Assembly (NCBI RefSeq): GCF_900107745.1 | Contig: NZ_FNRO01000007.1 | Coordinates: 186,001 to 250,000, forward strand | Reading direction: 5' to 3' | DNA from: Variovorax sp. YR216 | GTDB taxonomy: Bacteria; Pseudomonadota; Gammaproteobacteria; Burkholderiales; Burkholderiaceae_C | DNA: 64,000 nt | Part shown: positions 26,386 through 35,052 of the stretch, piece by piece | How the letters are laid out: each line of letters starts with the position of its first letter | Position numbering within the stretch: the first letter of the stretch is position 1 | The notes under the pieces: model-generated | The model's database searches: none | Seen by the model: only the letters and a program-made list of their open reading frames with translations | What the model was told of the DNA's origin: nothing | Translations under genes and position numbers: made by a program

Positions 26386-27225
26386 TCAGCTACCGCAGCG
26401 CCCGTTCGCGTCCGATTTGAAGCAGAAGTCAGCGGTCAGGCTCGAGGACTCCCAGGGTACCTGCACGCGGCCGGTGTCTTCGGCCACACCGATACGCACC
26501 CGCTTGAAGAGTTGCTCGATCTGCAGCCCCGGCATCGCCATGTTGGCCAGCAGGTGACGTGCATAGACGCTGTGCTCGCTGCCGGCGCTGTCGAGCGCCA
26601 CGCCGTTCGGTGCGGTCGAGAAGGCCACAAGAGTGCCCACTGGCGCATCGAGCGATGCGAGACCGCCCGGCGTCGCGCCGCGGAATTTCAGACGGCGTCC
26701 ATCGGGACCCACGATGACGCCGCCGGCGAACGGGTTCACACGGCAGGCATCGAGCACGACGATGTTGGCGCCCCTGCCGATCGCACTGAGCCGGTCGACG
26801 AACTCGCCGACGTCCGCGCTCTGCCGCTGAATTTCCTCTTCGGACTGGGGGTCGGCATCGATCGGCACCAGGTAGTTGCGGCCCTTCACCTGAACCCCAT
26901 GGCCGGCATAGAACACCACGCGAACCGCCGCCTTCGGCGCACGAATCGAAAACTCGCGCAGCGATTCGATCAGTTCCGGCAGTCGCGTGTTCTGACGCAG
27001 GGTCACCGCATAGCCAAGGTCGCGCAGCACCGCCGCGACGGCGACGGCGTCGCCCGGCGGATTCTTCAGTGGTGCAGTGCGGTAGGCGCCGTTGCCGATC
27101 ACCAGTGCGATACGCGATCCGGTGTCCTGGACATCGGCGGGGGCGCTCATGGCAGGGCCGAAGGGCAGGGCTGCGGTGCCCAACGCGCCGCGCAGCAGCG
27201 CACGACGGGTCAGCAGGGTGGCCAT
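26386..27225 (-). CDS. Caspase family (peptidase C14) exported protein
   Basis: This 279-residue protein has a Tat-like signal (TRRALLRGALGTAALPFG) and a caspase-like domain: IALVIGNGAYRTAPLKNP, catalytic His109 in YAGHGVQVKGRNYLVP and Cys161 in VLDACRVNPFAG. It lacks the TssJ-like extension of its paralogue at 19504-20697 and ends soon after the caspase fold. It starts 5 nt after the anti-sigma gene and so is the third gene of the ECF sigma operon. Periplasmic processing of an envelope protein is a plausible role (inference). Confidence 0.92.
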   Translation of the reverse strand: MATLLTRRALLRGALGTAALPFGPAMSAPADVQDTGSRIALVIGNGAYRTAPLKNPPGDAVAVAAVLRDLGYAVTLRQNTRLPELIESLREFSIRAPKAAVRVVFYAGHGVQVKGRNYLVPIDADPQSEEEIQRQSADVGEFVDRLSAIGRGANIVVLDACRVNPFAGGVIVGPDGRRLKFRGATPGGLASLDAPVGTLVAFSTAPNGVALDSAGSEHSVYARHLLANMAMPGLQIEQLFKRVRIGVAEDTGRVQVPWESSSLTADFCFKSDANGRCGS

Positions 27226-27230
27226 GTCGG

Positions 27231-27848
27231 TTACTCCCGGGGCGGCACGCCGGCCACGAGCGCGGCGGCCTGGACGATCGGGGCAGCCTGCACCCGGGCG
27301 AGCGCCGCCGCTTCACTGCCGGCGGGTACGCGCAGGTAGTAGTCGCCCAGCTGGCCAGGGCCGCCGGCCAGTTCGCCCTGGACCTGCACCAACAGCATGC
27401 GGATGTCGGTCTCCTTGGCGTCCGGCGCGAAGCTGACCTTCAGCATCGGGGCCTCTTCGACGCGAACCGCGTGCAGCGCGCGGATTTCGTCTTCGCTGTC
27501 GCGAGCGCTGCCGAGCAGGTTCAGGATGACGCCACTCTGCACCGCCATGACCGCCAGCGCGGCCAGCGCGTAACTCGGGCGCATGCCGAAGTTGCCGAAA
27601 AAGGCGCCGATGCGCTCGGCCAGTGTCGGCCGGTCGCCCTGGATCAGGCGCATGGTGCGGGCCAGGCCGATCGTTGCAGGCACGGCCGGGGCATTTTCCT
27701 GAACGCGCGCCTGCAGCGAGCGATACCAGTCCAACTCGCTGCGGGCCTCCGGATGCCGCTCCATGTATGCGTCGACCCAGGCGCGGTCTTCGGCTCCCAA
27801 CGAGCCGTTGACATACCAGGGAAGTAGTTCTTCGAAGCGTTCTTTCAT
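27231..27848 (-). CDS. Membrane-anchored anti-sigma factor
   Basis: This 205-residue protein has a cytoplasmic N-terminal part (MKERFEELLPWYVNGSLG, typical of anti-sigma domains), one TM helix (about 92-112, ALAALAVMAVQSGVILNLLG) and a periplasmic C-terminus. No HxxxCxxC zinc motif is present. The ATG at 27848 has AGGA 9 nt upstream. It lies between the ECF sigma gene and a caspase gene, which supports the anti-sigma role. Release could depend on periplasmic proteolysis. Confidence 0.82.
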   Translation of the reverse strand: MKERFEELLPWYVNGSLGAEDRAWVDAYMERHPEARSELDWYRSLQARVQENAPAVPATIGLARTMRLIQGDRPTLAERIGAFFGNFGMRPSYALAALAVMAVQSGVILNLLGSARDSEDEIRALHAVRVEEAPMLKVSFAPDAKETDIRMLLVQVQGELAGGPGQLGDYYLRVPAGSEAAALARVQAAPIVQAAALVAGVPPRE

Positions 27849-27952
27849 GATGATCATTCCTGCACGGGGCATACCCGTGTCAGACCCTAGGTTGCGCGAG
27901 TCCGCTGGACGGTTCAAATTTATTTCGCGCAATCGCCAAATACGCCGCAACT

Positions 27953-28549
27953 TCAGGATGCAAGGGCGCCTCTGGCGTCCGGGGCACCACCTTCGCTGCG
28001 CAGCAGCGCCTGCAGGCAATTCTTGATCTTCTGGCGGGCGTGGAACAGGCGCGTCTTGACGGTGCCCTCGGGACAGTTCTGTACTTGTGCCACGTCAGCG
28101 AGGCTCATGCCCTCGTAGAACACCAGGTGCAGGCATTCGCGATGCTCGTCCGACAGCTTCCCCATGCAATGTTGCACGCCTTCGCGCCGCTGCTTGCCAG
28201 CCAGCTCCGCATAGCCGTCCGGCGTGTCGGCGGCGGTGGTCTCGGCGATGTCGTCGAGATCGCCGTGCACCTCGTCGGGCCGCCGCGCACGGTGGACCAT
28301 CAGCGCCTTTCTGCGCGCAATTCCGATGAGCCACGTGGAAAACTGCGACTCGCCTCGAAAGCGATCAGGGTGGCGCCAGACCTCATAGAACGAGTCCGCC
28401 AGGACTTCCTCCGCTCGCGCGTGGTCGTTCAGCATGTTGAGCACATACGCGAACACCTTGCGGCTGAACGCCTTGTACAGCTGACGAAACGCTGCCTGGT
28501 CTTCGCGGCCGATGCGTACCAGCAGCTGGCTGACCTCGTCGTTGTCCAT
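27953..28549 (-). CDS. ECF RNA polymerase sigma factor
   Basis: This 198-residue sigma-70-family factor has region 2 (FRQLYKAFSRKVFAYVLNML, EVLADSFYEVWRHP, FSTWLIGIARRKAL) and region 4 (LSDEHRECLHLVFYEGMSLADVA, CPEGTVKTRLFHARQKI). It leads the operon sigma, anti-sigma, caspase. The 104-nt gap between its stop and the anti-sigma start is longer than usual for such pairs. Promoter specificity cannot be read. Confidence 0.95.
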   Translation of the reverse strand: MDNDEVSQLLVRIGREDQAAFRQLYKAFSRKVFAYVLNMLNDHARAEEVLADSFYEVWRHPDRFRGESQFSTWLIGIARRKALMVHRARRPDEVHGDLDDIAETTAADTPDGYAELAGKQRREGVQHCMGKLSDEHRECLHLVFYEGMSLADVAQVQNCPEGTVKTRLFHARQKIKNCLQALLRSEGGAPDARGALAS

Positions 28550-28656
28550 GCGGGCGGGGCGGTGCGGTGGCGGTGACCAAATATAGCGTTTCTGTTCGAT
28601 TCGTAGCGAATCTCTTGCCTGGGGCACCGGCATCTGCACTCGTGAAGGCGGGGACT

Positions 28657-30435
28657 TCATTCCGCCGCCGGTACAGCCGGCGGCGTCACCGAAGCCGACG
28701 CCGACACCGGTGCGCTGCCCAGCGGCCCGGGTCCGGATGCCGTCGGCGCTTCCTCCGGTATGCGACACAGTCCCCAACGCACCAGCCAGCGGCCGACCGC
28801 CGGGTGCGCGCTCAACCAGGCGAACGGGATCGATCCGATCAGTGCGACCAGGACGGGCGACCAGAACCAAAGAGCACCCGGCATCCGCGACAACACCGCC
28901 CCGGCCAGCACGAGGCCCAGCGCCGTCTGCGGCCACAGGCTGCGCAACGCAACCTGCCAGTCGATGCGCCGTACTTCGCGCTGCTGTGCAACCCAGCCGA
29001 CGCGGCGGCCGAAGGGAAGTCCGAGCAGGAATCCGGTGGTGGCGATGGCCACCACCGGCGCCGTGAGCACCCAGAAGCCGAAATCGAGCGCGAAGCCGCA
29101 AGCGATGCGTGGCGCGCCGCCATAGGCCCGACGCAACGGACCGCGCAAAAGCACGTCGACCAGGGTGGCGAGCTTGGGGGCCACGCTCATGCCCAGCATC
29201 ATGAGGAACAGCGCAAGCCCCAGGTCGGACCTGAAGGGCTGTTCACGCCACAGCCCGAGCACCATGAAGGCAAGCCAGGCTGGCGCGCCCAGGTACATCG
29301 CGATCGCCAACAGCAGCTGGCATCGGCTGACCGGGCGCAGTCCGGGTATCGCGAGCAATTGCAGGTACTGCATGTTGCCCTGGCACCAGCGCAAGTCGCG
29401 CCGGATGAATTCGAGCAGGTTCGGCGGGTTCTCTTCCCAACTGCCGTCCTCGTCCGGCAAGACGCGGACTTCATAGCCAGCGCGCCGCATCAGCACGGCC
29501 TCGAGCTGATCGTGGCTCAGGACCGGGCCGCCGAGCGGGGGCGGACCGGGCAACTCCGGCAGCTTGCAGTGGGCGATGAACGGTTGCAGACGCAAGATGG
29601 CGTTGTGGCCCCAATAGGGACCACAGTCACCCTGCCAGCTGGCCGCGCCCAGAGTGTAGGAACGCATGCCCAGCCGCATGCCGAACTGGAATATGCGCGT
29701 GAAGGCGCTGGCGCTGGGCAGCCCTGTCACCAGCGTCTGCAGGATGCCAATCGCGGGCTGCGCCTGCATGACGCGCACCAGCCTCAGCATCGCTCGCGGC
29801 GTCATCAGGCTGTCGGCGTCGAGCACGATCGCGTAGTCGTGCAGTGGGCCCCAGCGTTCGCAAAAATCGCGGATGTTCCCGGCTTTGAAGCCATTGCGCT
29901 GCTCGCGGCGCCGATAGTGCAGCGAGATGTCCGCGCCGAAGCGCGCCTGCAGTTGGGACATCATGCCGCCCTCGGCCGCCACGATCTCGGGCTCGTCGCT
30001 GTCGCTCAGGACGTAGAGGCGAAATGCCGCAGCCTGACCGCTATCGATCAGACCTTCGAGCATCCAGGCCAGATTACGAGAGAGCCGGTCCGTATCCTCG
30101 TTGCGAACGCAGGCCAGCAGCGCCGTGGGTGTCTCGATGCGCTGCTGCGGGTCGGCCGCCTGGATATGCGGCGCTACCACGGCGGCCGCACTGCGGCTGC
30201 CGACCATCAGCGTCAAGCCGATGGCCGCATTCCAGAATCCGACCACCGTCCAGGGCAGCGTGACCGCGAAGGCCAGCAGCATCACCAGGCCCGCCGCATC
30301 CACGCTTTCGACGAACAGCGTCGCAGCCATCAACCAGACAAGGCCGAGCACCGTGCCTGCGACAGCGAGCGCGAAGCCGGCGCGACGCCAACGCAGGCCC
30401 GCACTCGTGGCCCAAACCGTTGCGGGAGGCTTCAC
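28657..30435 (-). CDS. Glucans biosynthesis glucosyltransferase (OpgH/MdoH-like), short form
   Basis: This 592-residue multi-spanning glycosyltransferase family 2 protein has N-terminal TM helices, a cytoplasmic catalytic region (LLACVRNEDTDRL, LYVLSDSDEPE, VLDADSLMTP, SYWGHN-like GPYWGHNAILRL, RRDLRWCQGN) and further C-terminal TM helices. OpgH polymerises the beta-1,2-glucose backbone of periplasmic glucans. It is shorter than E. coli OpgH (847 residues), lacking most of the cytoplasmic N-terminal region, and no opgG lies beside it. The GTG start at 30435 overlaps the stop of cytochrome b561. Confidence 0.87.
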   Translation of the reverse strand: MKPPATVWATSAGLRWRRAGFALAVAGTVLGLVWLMAATLFVESVDAAGLVMLLAFAVTLPWTVVGFWNAAIGLTLMVGSRSAAAVVAPHIQAADPQQRIETPTALLACVRNEDTDRLSRNLAWMLEGLIDSGQAAAFRLYVLSDSDEPEIVAAEGGMMSQLQARFGADISLHYRRREQRNGFKAGNIRDFCERWGPLHDYAIVLDADSLMTPRAMLRLVRVMQAQPAIGILQTLVTGLPSASAFTRIFQFGMRLGMRSYTLGAASWQGDCGPYWGHNAILRLQPFIAHCKLPELPGPPPLGGPVLSHDQLEAVLMRRAGYEVRVLPDEDGSWEENPPNLLEFIRRDLRWCQGNMQYLQLLAIPGLRPVSRCQLLLAIAMYLGAPAWLAFMVLGLWREQPFRSDLGLALFLMMLGMSVAPKLATLVDVLLRGPLRRAYGGAPRIACGFALDFGFWVLTAPVVAIATTGFLLGLPFGRRVGWVAQQREVRRIDWQVALRSLWPQTALGLVLAGAVLSRMPGALWFWSPVLVALIGSIPFAWLSAHPAVGRWLVRWGLCRIPEEAPTASGPGPLGSAPVSASASVTPPAVPAAE

Positions 30436-30965
30436 AGCATGCGGCCCAACAACCCGTCGCGCCGGATGAAGGTGTGGTGCACGACGCCTGCCAGATGTCC
30501 CAGGATCATCAGCCCGATCGCGATCGCCCCGCACAAGTGCAGGAACGACAGCACCTTGGCGAGCGCCTCGTCCTTGCCCAGCGGGGCCGGAATCGGCAAC
30601 ACATTGAAAAGCGATAAGGGAAAGCCCCAGGCGTTGGTGGCAAGGAAGCCGATCATCGGCATCAGGACCAGCAGCGCATACAGGCCGATATGGTTCGCAT
30701 GAGCGACCGAGCGCATCCATGCCGGCATGTCTACCGGCAGCGGCGGCGGAGGGTTGAGGCGGCGATTGACGATACGAATCAGCACCAGCACGAACACCAG
30801 CACGCCCAGGCTCTCGTGCACGTTGTACAGCCGCAGCTTGAAGGCCTCGTCGGCCGGCTCGAAGAAGCCGATCCAGACGCCGAGCGGCAGGATGACGAGC
30901 AGCAGCAGCACGGTCAGCCAGTGCAGCCAGCGGGACGAAGCAGCGTAGCGCGACACAGGTTTCAT
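30432..30965 (-). CDS. Cytochrome b561
   Basis: This 177-residue, four-helix membrane cytochrome begins RYAASSRWLHWLTVLLLL, has VHESLGVLVFVLVLIRI with a haem histidine, NHIGLYALLVLMPMIGF and a final LHLCGAIAIGLMILGHLAGVV helix. This matches the bacterial b561/CybB family, which moves electrons between quinol and periplasmic acceptors. It is translationally coupled (4-nt overlap) to the OpgH-like gene. Confidence 0.93.
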   Translation of the reverse strand: MKPVSRYAASSRWLHWLTVLLLLVILPLGVWIGFFEPADEAFKLRLYNVHESLGVLVFVLVLIRIVNRRLNPPPPLPVDMPAWMRSVAHANHIGLYALLVLMPMIGFLATNAWGFPLSLFNVLPIPAPLGKDEALAKVLSFLHLCGAIAIGLMILGHLAGVVHHTFIRRDGLLGRML

Positions 30966-31052
30966 GTCAGACCTCCAGATTCGTCAAAGGCTGCGCCGAG
31001 CGCGCACCGGAGCGGCGCCATCCGGACCATGTGGCCGGCAACTGACTCGACT

Positions 31053-32042
31053 CTAGTCGAGCTTCACCCCCGCCGCACGGATCACCTTGCCCCACATCGC
31101 GCGGTCGGCGTTGATGAACGCTGTGAACTCGGCAGGCGTGTTGCAGCGCAGTTCGCCGCCGTAGTCGCGCCACTTCTTCGCCAGTTCCTGCGACTGGCAG
31201 GCCTTGGCCATGGCGGCGCTCAGCTTCTCGAGGATGGCCGTCGGCGTGCCCGCCGGGGCCAGCAGCCCCTGCCAGGCGATCGGCGTGTAGTCGGGCAGGC
31301 CCTGCTCGGCGAAGGTCGGCACGTTCGGGAAGCTGGGATGACGCTCCTTGCCCGTGATGCCCAGCAGCTTGAGCTTGCCGGCTTGCACGCTCGTGGCCGC
31401 GGCGGGCATCCCGTCGTACATCAACTGGACCTGTCCGGCCAGCAGGTCCGCGTAGGGGCTTTGGCTGTTGTAGGGGACGAGGTTCGACTTCACCCCCGCT
31501 GCGTTGTTGAACCACACGGCCGACAGGTGGGAGTAGCTGCCGATGCCTTGCGTGGCCACCGAGACGGAGTCCGGCCTGGCCTTGAGCTCGGTGATCAATT
31601 CCTTCGCGTCCCTGGCCTGGACGCCGGGGTGGGCGATGAGACCCGTGTTGAGCACGCCCATCAGGCTGATGGGCGCGAAGTCGCGCTCGGCATTGAAGGG
31701 CAGCTTGCCGTACAGGTGAGGCAACACCGAGAGTGAGCTCGTGGTGCCGATGTACAGCGAATAGCCGTCGTTGGCGGCCTTGGCGGCGACCTCCGTGCCG
31801 ATGATGTTCGAGGCGCCGGGGCGGTTCTCCACGTAGAACGACTGGCCCAGGATCCTGGTGAGTTCGGCCGCCAGTTCCCGCGCATTGGCGTCCGGCCCGC
31901 TGCCCGCAGGGAAGGGGGCAATGATCCGCACCGGCTTGGTCGGGTAGTTGGCCTGGGCCGCCGCACCGGAAGCCGACAAGGCCAAGCCGGCGGCCGTGGC
32001 CAAGGCGGCGGAATGAGAGATGAGCCTCTTGAGCAAATTCAT
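31053..32042 (-). CDS. Bug family tripartite tricarboxylate transporter binding protein
   Basis: This 329-residue periplasmic binding protein has a signal peptide ending AAAQA and the Bug signatures YPTKPVRIIAPFPAGSGPD, VENRPGASNIIGTEVAAKA and IAWQGLLAPAGTP. GGAGAC precedes the ATG at 32042. It is divergent from the VOC/monooxygenase operon across an AT-rich spacer with inverted repeats, so it probably binds the aromatic or carboxylate growth substrate of that pathway. There is no TctAB partner nearby. Confidence 0.93.
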   Translation of the reverse strand: MNLLKRLISHSAALATAAGLALSASGAAAQANYPTKPVRIIAPFPAGSGPDANARELAAELTRILGQSFYVENRPGASNIIGTEVAAKAANDGYSLYIGTTSSLSVLPHLYGKLPFNAERDFAPISLMGVLNTGLIAHPGVQARDAKELITELKARPDSVSVATQGIGSYSHLSAVWFNNAAGVKSNLVPYNSQSPYADLLAGQVQLMYDGMPAAATSVQAGKLKLLGITGKERHPSFPNVPTFAEQGLPDYTPIAWQGLLAPAGTPTAILEKLSAAMAKACQSQELAKKWRDYGGELRCNTPAEFTAFINADRAMWGKVIRAAGVKLD

Positions 32043-32105
32043 GAAATGTCTCCGTTTGCGAATACGTGCCAGTCGCACGGGGTCGGATCATACGAAAACA
32101 GTGTC

Positions 32106-32132
32106 TATTGTCAAATTATGATAATGACAATA
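32106..32132. promoter_or_regulatory. Inverted-repeat operator candidate 1
   Basis: TATTGTCA (32106-32113) and TGACAATA (32125-32132) form an exact 8-bp inverted repeat with an 11-nt AT-rich spacer. It lies between the divergent Bug and VOC genes in a strikingly AT-rich patch. The IclR protein encoded at 34260 is the natural candidate to bind. Confidence 0.5.
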
Positions 32133-32158
32133 ATATTCGTCCAAGATTGACGAATATT
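32132..32158. promoter_or_regulatory. Inverted-repeat operator candidate 2
   Basis: AATATTCGTC (32132-32141) and GACGAATATT (32149-32158) form an exact 10-bp inverted repeat with a 7-nt spacer. It shares its first base with the preceding repeat, and sits 31 nt before the VOC gene start, a good position for a regulator or repressor site. Confidence 0.55.
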
Positions 32159-32188
32159 CAGACAATCATTCTCGACAGGAGACAACGG

Positions 32189-32746
32189 ATGCAAGCGACT
32201 AATCTCTCGGATCTGCGGTTCAGCCACATCGGCTTGTACGTGACGGATCTGCCCCGCATGGCGCGCTTCTACAAGCAGGCGCTGCGTTTCACGCAGACGG
32301 ACGAGGGCGATCTGGGCCCGGTGCAACTGGTCTTCTTGAGCCGCGACCCGGGCGAGCATCACCAACTGGTGCTCGCGACCGGCCGTCCGGCCGACATGGC
32401 CTTCAACGTGGTCAACCAGATCTCGTTCCGGGTGCCGGACCTCGCCGCGCTGCGCCGCTTCCACGATCGGCTGCTGGCCGAAGGCGCGACCGACATGCAC
32501 CCGGTGACGCATGGCAATGCGGTGTCCGTCTACTGCCGCGATCCCGAGGGCAATCGGCTCGAGCTGTTCATGGACACGCCCTGGTACTGCGACCAGCCGC
32601 TGCGCGAGCCGATCGACCTGAGCCAGCCGGACGAAGCCATCCTGGCGCAGGCCGAGGCCATCGCCAGGCGCTTCCCCAAGTTCATGAGCCGTGCGCAATG
32701 GCAGGCCGAAGTCGCACGCCGCATGCAGGAAGACCAGAATGCCTGA
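32189..32746 (+). CDS. VOC family protein (extradiol dioxygenase-like)
   Basis: This 185-residue vicinal-oxygen-chelate protein has candidate metal ligands His13 (FSHIGLYV), His57/58 (GEHHQLV) and Glu125 (GNRLELFMDTPW). The NAVSVYCRDPEGN segment is typical of extradiol ring-cleavage dioxygenases. It is a single-module form, shorter than two-module catechol dioxygenases (about 300 residues). AGGAGA lies before the ATG at 32189. Its end overlaps the flavin monooxygenase start by 8 nt, supporting sequential steps: hydroxylation and ring cleavage. Confidence 0.87.
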   Translation: MQATNLSDLRFSHIGLYVTDLPRMARFYKQALRFTQTDEGDLGPVQLVFLSRDPGEHHQLVLATGRPADMAFNVVNQISFRVPDLAALRRFHDRLLAEGATDMHPVTHGNAVSVYCRDPEGNRLELFMDTPWYCDQPLREPIDLSQPDEAILAQAEAIARRFPKFMSRAQWQAEVARRMQEDQNA

Positions 32747-34238
32747 GCGTGCCGACATCTACGACGTAGTCATCGTCGGCATGGGCCCCACCGGGGCGAC
32801 GCTCGCCAACCTGCTGGGCGCGGCCGGGCGTTCGGTGCTGGTGCTGGAGAAGGAGTCCGGCATCTTTCCGCTGCCGCGCGCCATCCACTTCGACGGCGAG
32901 GTGTTGCGCATCTTCCAGGCTGCGGGTTTGCGCGAGCAGGTGCTGGCCATTTCGCGACCCGGCACGCAGGGCATGCACTTCGTCAATGGCGCGGGCGAGA
33001 CGATGCTGATCCGCGGCGGTTCGGCCGCTGCCGGCCCGCATGGGTGTGCCAACAACTACTACTTCCACCAGCCGCAGCTGGAGGCCGTGCTGCGCGAGGG
33101 ACTGGCGCGCTTCCCGCAGGTGCACGTCAGGTTGCGCCACGAACTGGTCGAGGTGGAGCAGGGCGATGCGCTCGCCACCGTGACCTTTCGTTCGACGGAA
33201 TCCGGCCGGACCCACGCCGCGCAGGCCCGCTACGTCGTGGGCTGCGATGGCGCACGTTCCCCCATCCGGCAAGCCATCGGAAGCCGGATGGTCGACCTCG
33301 GCCTTCGCCAGCCCTGGCTGGTGTTCGACGTGGTGCTGGAGCAGCCGGTGGATCTGCCGCCCTACACCGTCCAGTACTGCGATCCGCGCCGGCCGATGAC
33401 CTACTGCAACGTGGTGGGCGAGCGTCGCCGCTGGGAAATCATGGTTCTGCCGGGCGACGACCGGGAGGCGCTCGTGCAGCCGGACAACCTGTGGAAGATG
33501 GTGGCCCCATGGGTGCGCCGCGACGAGGCGAGCCTGGAGCGGGCGGCCATCTACACCTTCCAGTCCGTGGTCGCCGACGGCTGGCGCGACCGGCGCCTGT
33601 TCCTGGCGGGCGACGCCTGCCACCAGACGCCGCCCTTCCTCGGGCAAGGCATGTGCGCGGGCATCCGCGACGCATCGAATCTGGCCTGGAAGCTGGACGC
33701 GGCGCTGGCGGGCCGGGCATCGGATGCGCTGCTCGACACCTACGAGTCCGAGCGCAAGCCGCATGTGCGCGCGCTCATCGAACTGGCGGTGCGCCTGGGC
33801 AACATCATCCAGACGACGGACCCCGCGCTCGCGGCGGAGCGCGACGCGAAGTTCCAGGCCGGGCGCCCCGAGATCTTCGAGCTTCCGCCGCAACTGCTCG
33901 GTGCCGGCGCGTTCGATCCCAGCGTGCCCGAACTGGCCGGGCGGCCCTTTCCCCAGCCGAAGCTGGACGATGGGCGCCTGCTCGACGAGCTGCTGGGGCG
34001 CCGTGGCGCCGTCATCGGCAGCCGGCAGGTGCTCTCCGCGGTATCGCCCGCCACCGCGTCGCTCTGGCAGCGCAGCGGCGCCATCGTCATCGACCAGCCG
34101 GATGCGAGCCTCGCGGAATGGTTGCGCTCGCACGAGGCCGGTGCCGTGATACTCCGCCCTGACCGATATATCGTCGGCGTGGCGCGTTCAGGGGCTGATC
34201 TGGATCGCATTTCGCAATACCTCCCCGTCGCGCCATGA
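32739..34238 (+). CDS. FAD-dependent aromatic monooxygenase (MhpA/PheA type)
   Basis: This 499-residue flavoprotein hydroxylase has the dinucleotide-binding motif VGMGPTGATLANLLG, the DG motif in VVGCDGARSPIR and the second FAD motif RLFLAGDACHQTPPFLGQGM. The C-terminal thioredoxin-like tail is of the MhpA type. It should hydroxylate an aromatic acid using NAD(P)H and oxygen. It overlaps the VOC gene by 8 nt and is followed by an IclR regulator and an FAH hydrolase. Together they look like a meta-cleavage route; the substrate is not known. Confidence 0.92.
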   Translation: MPERADIYDVVIVGMGPTGATLANLLGAAGRSVLVLEKESGIFPLPRAIHFDGEVLRIFQAAGLREQVLAISRPGTQGMHFVNGAGETMLIRGGSAAAGPHGCANNYYFHQPQLEAVLREGLARFPQVHVRLRHELVEVEQGDALATVTFRSTESGRTHAAQARYVVGCDGARSPIRQAIGSRMVDLGLRQPWLVFDVVLEQPVDLPPYTVQYCDPRRPMTYCNVVGERRRWEIMVLPGDDREALVQPDNLWKMVAPWVRRDEASLERAAIYTFQSVVADGWRDRRLFLAGDACHQTPPFLGQGMCAGIRDASNLAWKLDAALAGRASDALLDTYESERKPHVRALIELAVRLGNIIQTTDPALAAERDAKFQAGRPEIFELPPQLLGAGAFDPSVPELAGRPFPQPKLDDGRLLDELLGRRGAVIGSRQVLSAVSPATASLWQRSGAIVIDQPDASLAEWLRSHEAGAVILRPDRYIVGVARSGADLDRISQYLPVAP

Positions 34239-34259
34239 ATCATTCATCGGGGAATCTCC

Positions 34260-35012
34260 TTGTCGGAATCATCAACGTCCAGCCTGGAGCGCATGCTCGG
34301 GGTACTCGACCTCTTCGACGACACTCATCTGATGCGCACGGCGGAGGACATCGCCGCGGCGCTGGATGTGTCGCTGCCCACGAGCTACCGCTATGTGCGG
34401 CTCCTGCTGCAGGCCGGACTGCTGCAACGGGTGGAGGATTCGCACTACGCCCTGGGGCCGCGCATCATCCTGCTGGACCACTACATCCGGCGCGCCGATC
34501 CGGTGCTCAGGGTGGGGCTGCCTGTTCTGCGGGAGCTGGTCGATGCGACCGGATTCGACTGCGTGCTGACCGGTGTGTTCGGCCTGCAGGTGCTCGATAC
34601 CTATCGGGAAATGGGCAGTTCCCCGGCCAGTCTCGCCTATGGACGCGGGCGGCCGCGGCCCCTGTTCCTGGGTGCCGCGCCGAAGGTGCTGCTCGCCTCC
34701 TTCGGCTCGACGCAGCTGAAGAAGGTCTTCGAGTCGAGACACAAGGAACTGGTGCGCTGCGGACTTCCGGCCGAGTGGTCCGAGTTCCGGCGCTACTACG
34801 CGGCGATCCGCAAGGCGGGGCACTACGTGTCCAGGGGCGAGCTGGAGCAGCAACTGGCGGCCGTGGCGGCGCCCATCCTCAAACCCGATGGCGGTGCCTG
34901 GGCCGCCATCTCCCTGGTGTTCGATACCTCGCGCCTGGCGATCGTCGACCTTGAAAAGATGGTCCATCTGATCACCGAGGCCGCAACGCGCATCGGAGGT
35001 CGGCTGGCCTAG
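34260..35012 (+). CDS. IclR family transcriptional regulator
   Basis: This 250-residue regulator has an N-terminal winged HTH (SLERMLGVLDLFDD, TAEDIAAALDVSLPTSYRYVRLL) and a C-terminal effector domain (GATG-like LVDATGFDCVLTGVFG). The TTG at 34260 is taken as the start because GGGGAATCTCC lies just upstream and the HTH begins at residue 8; the first ATG (34293) would cut into the HTH. It lies inside the aromatic catabolic operon and probably acts on the divergent promoter region at 32.1 kb. Confidence 0.88.
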   Translation: MSESSTSSLERMLGVLDLFDDTHLMRTAEDIAAALDVSLPTSYRYVRLLLQAGLLQRVEDSHYALGPRIILLDHYIRRADPVLRVGLPVLRELVDATGFDCVLTGVFGLQVLDTYREMGSSPASLAYGRGRPRPLFLGAAPKVLLASFGSTQLKKVFESRHKELVRCGLPAEWSEFRRYYAAIRKAGHYVSRGELEQQLAAVAAPILKPDGGAWAAISLVFDTSRLAIVDLEKMVHLITEAATRIGGRLA

Positions 35013-35052
35013 ATCCAACCCACTCTCCTTCTATCGCTATCAAGGAATCTTC

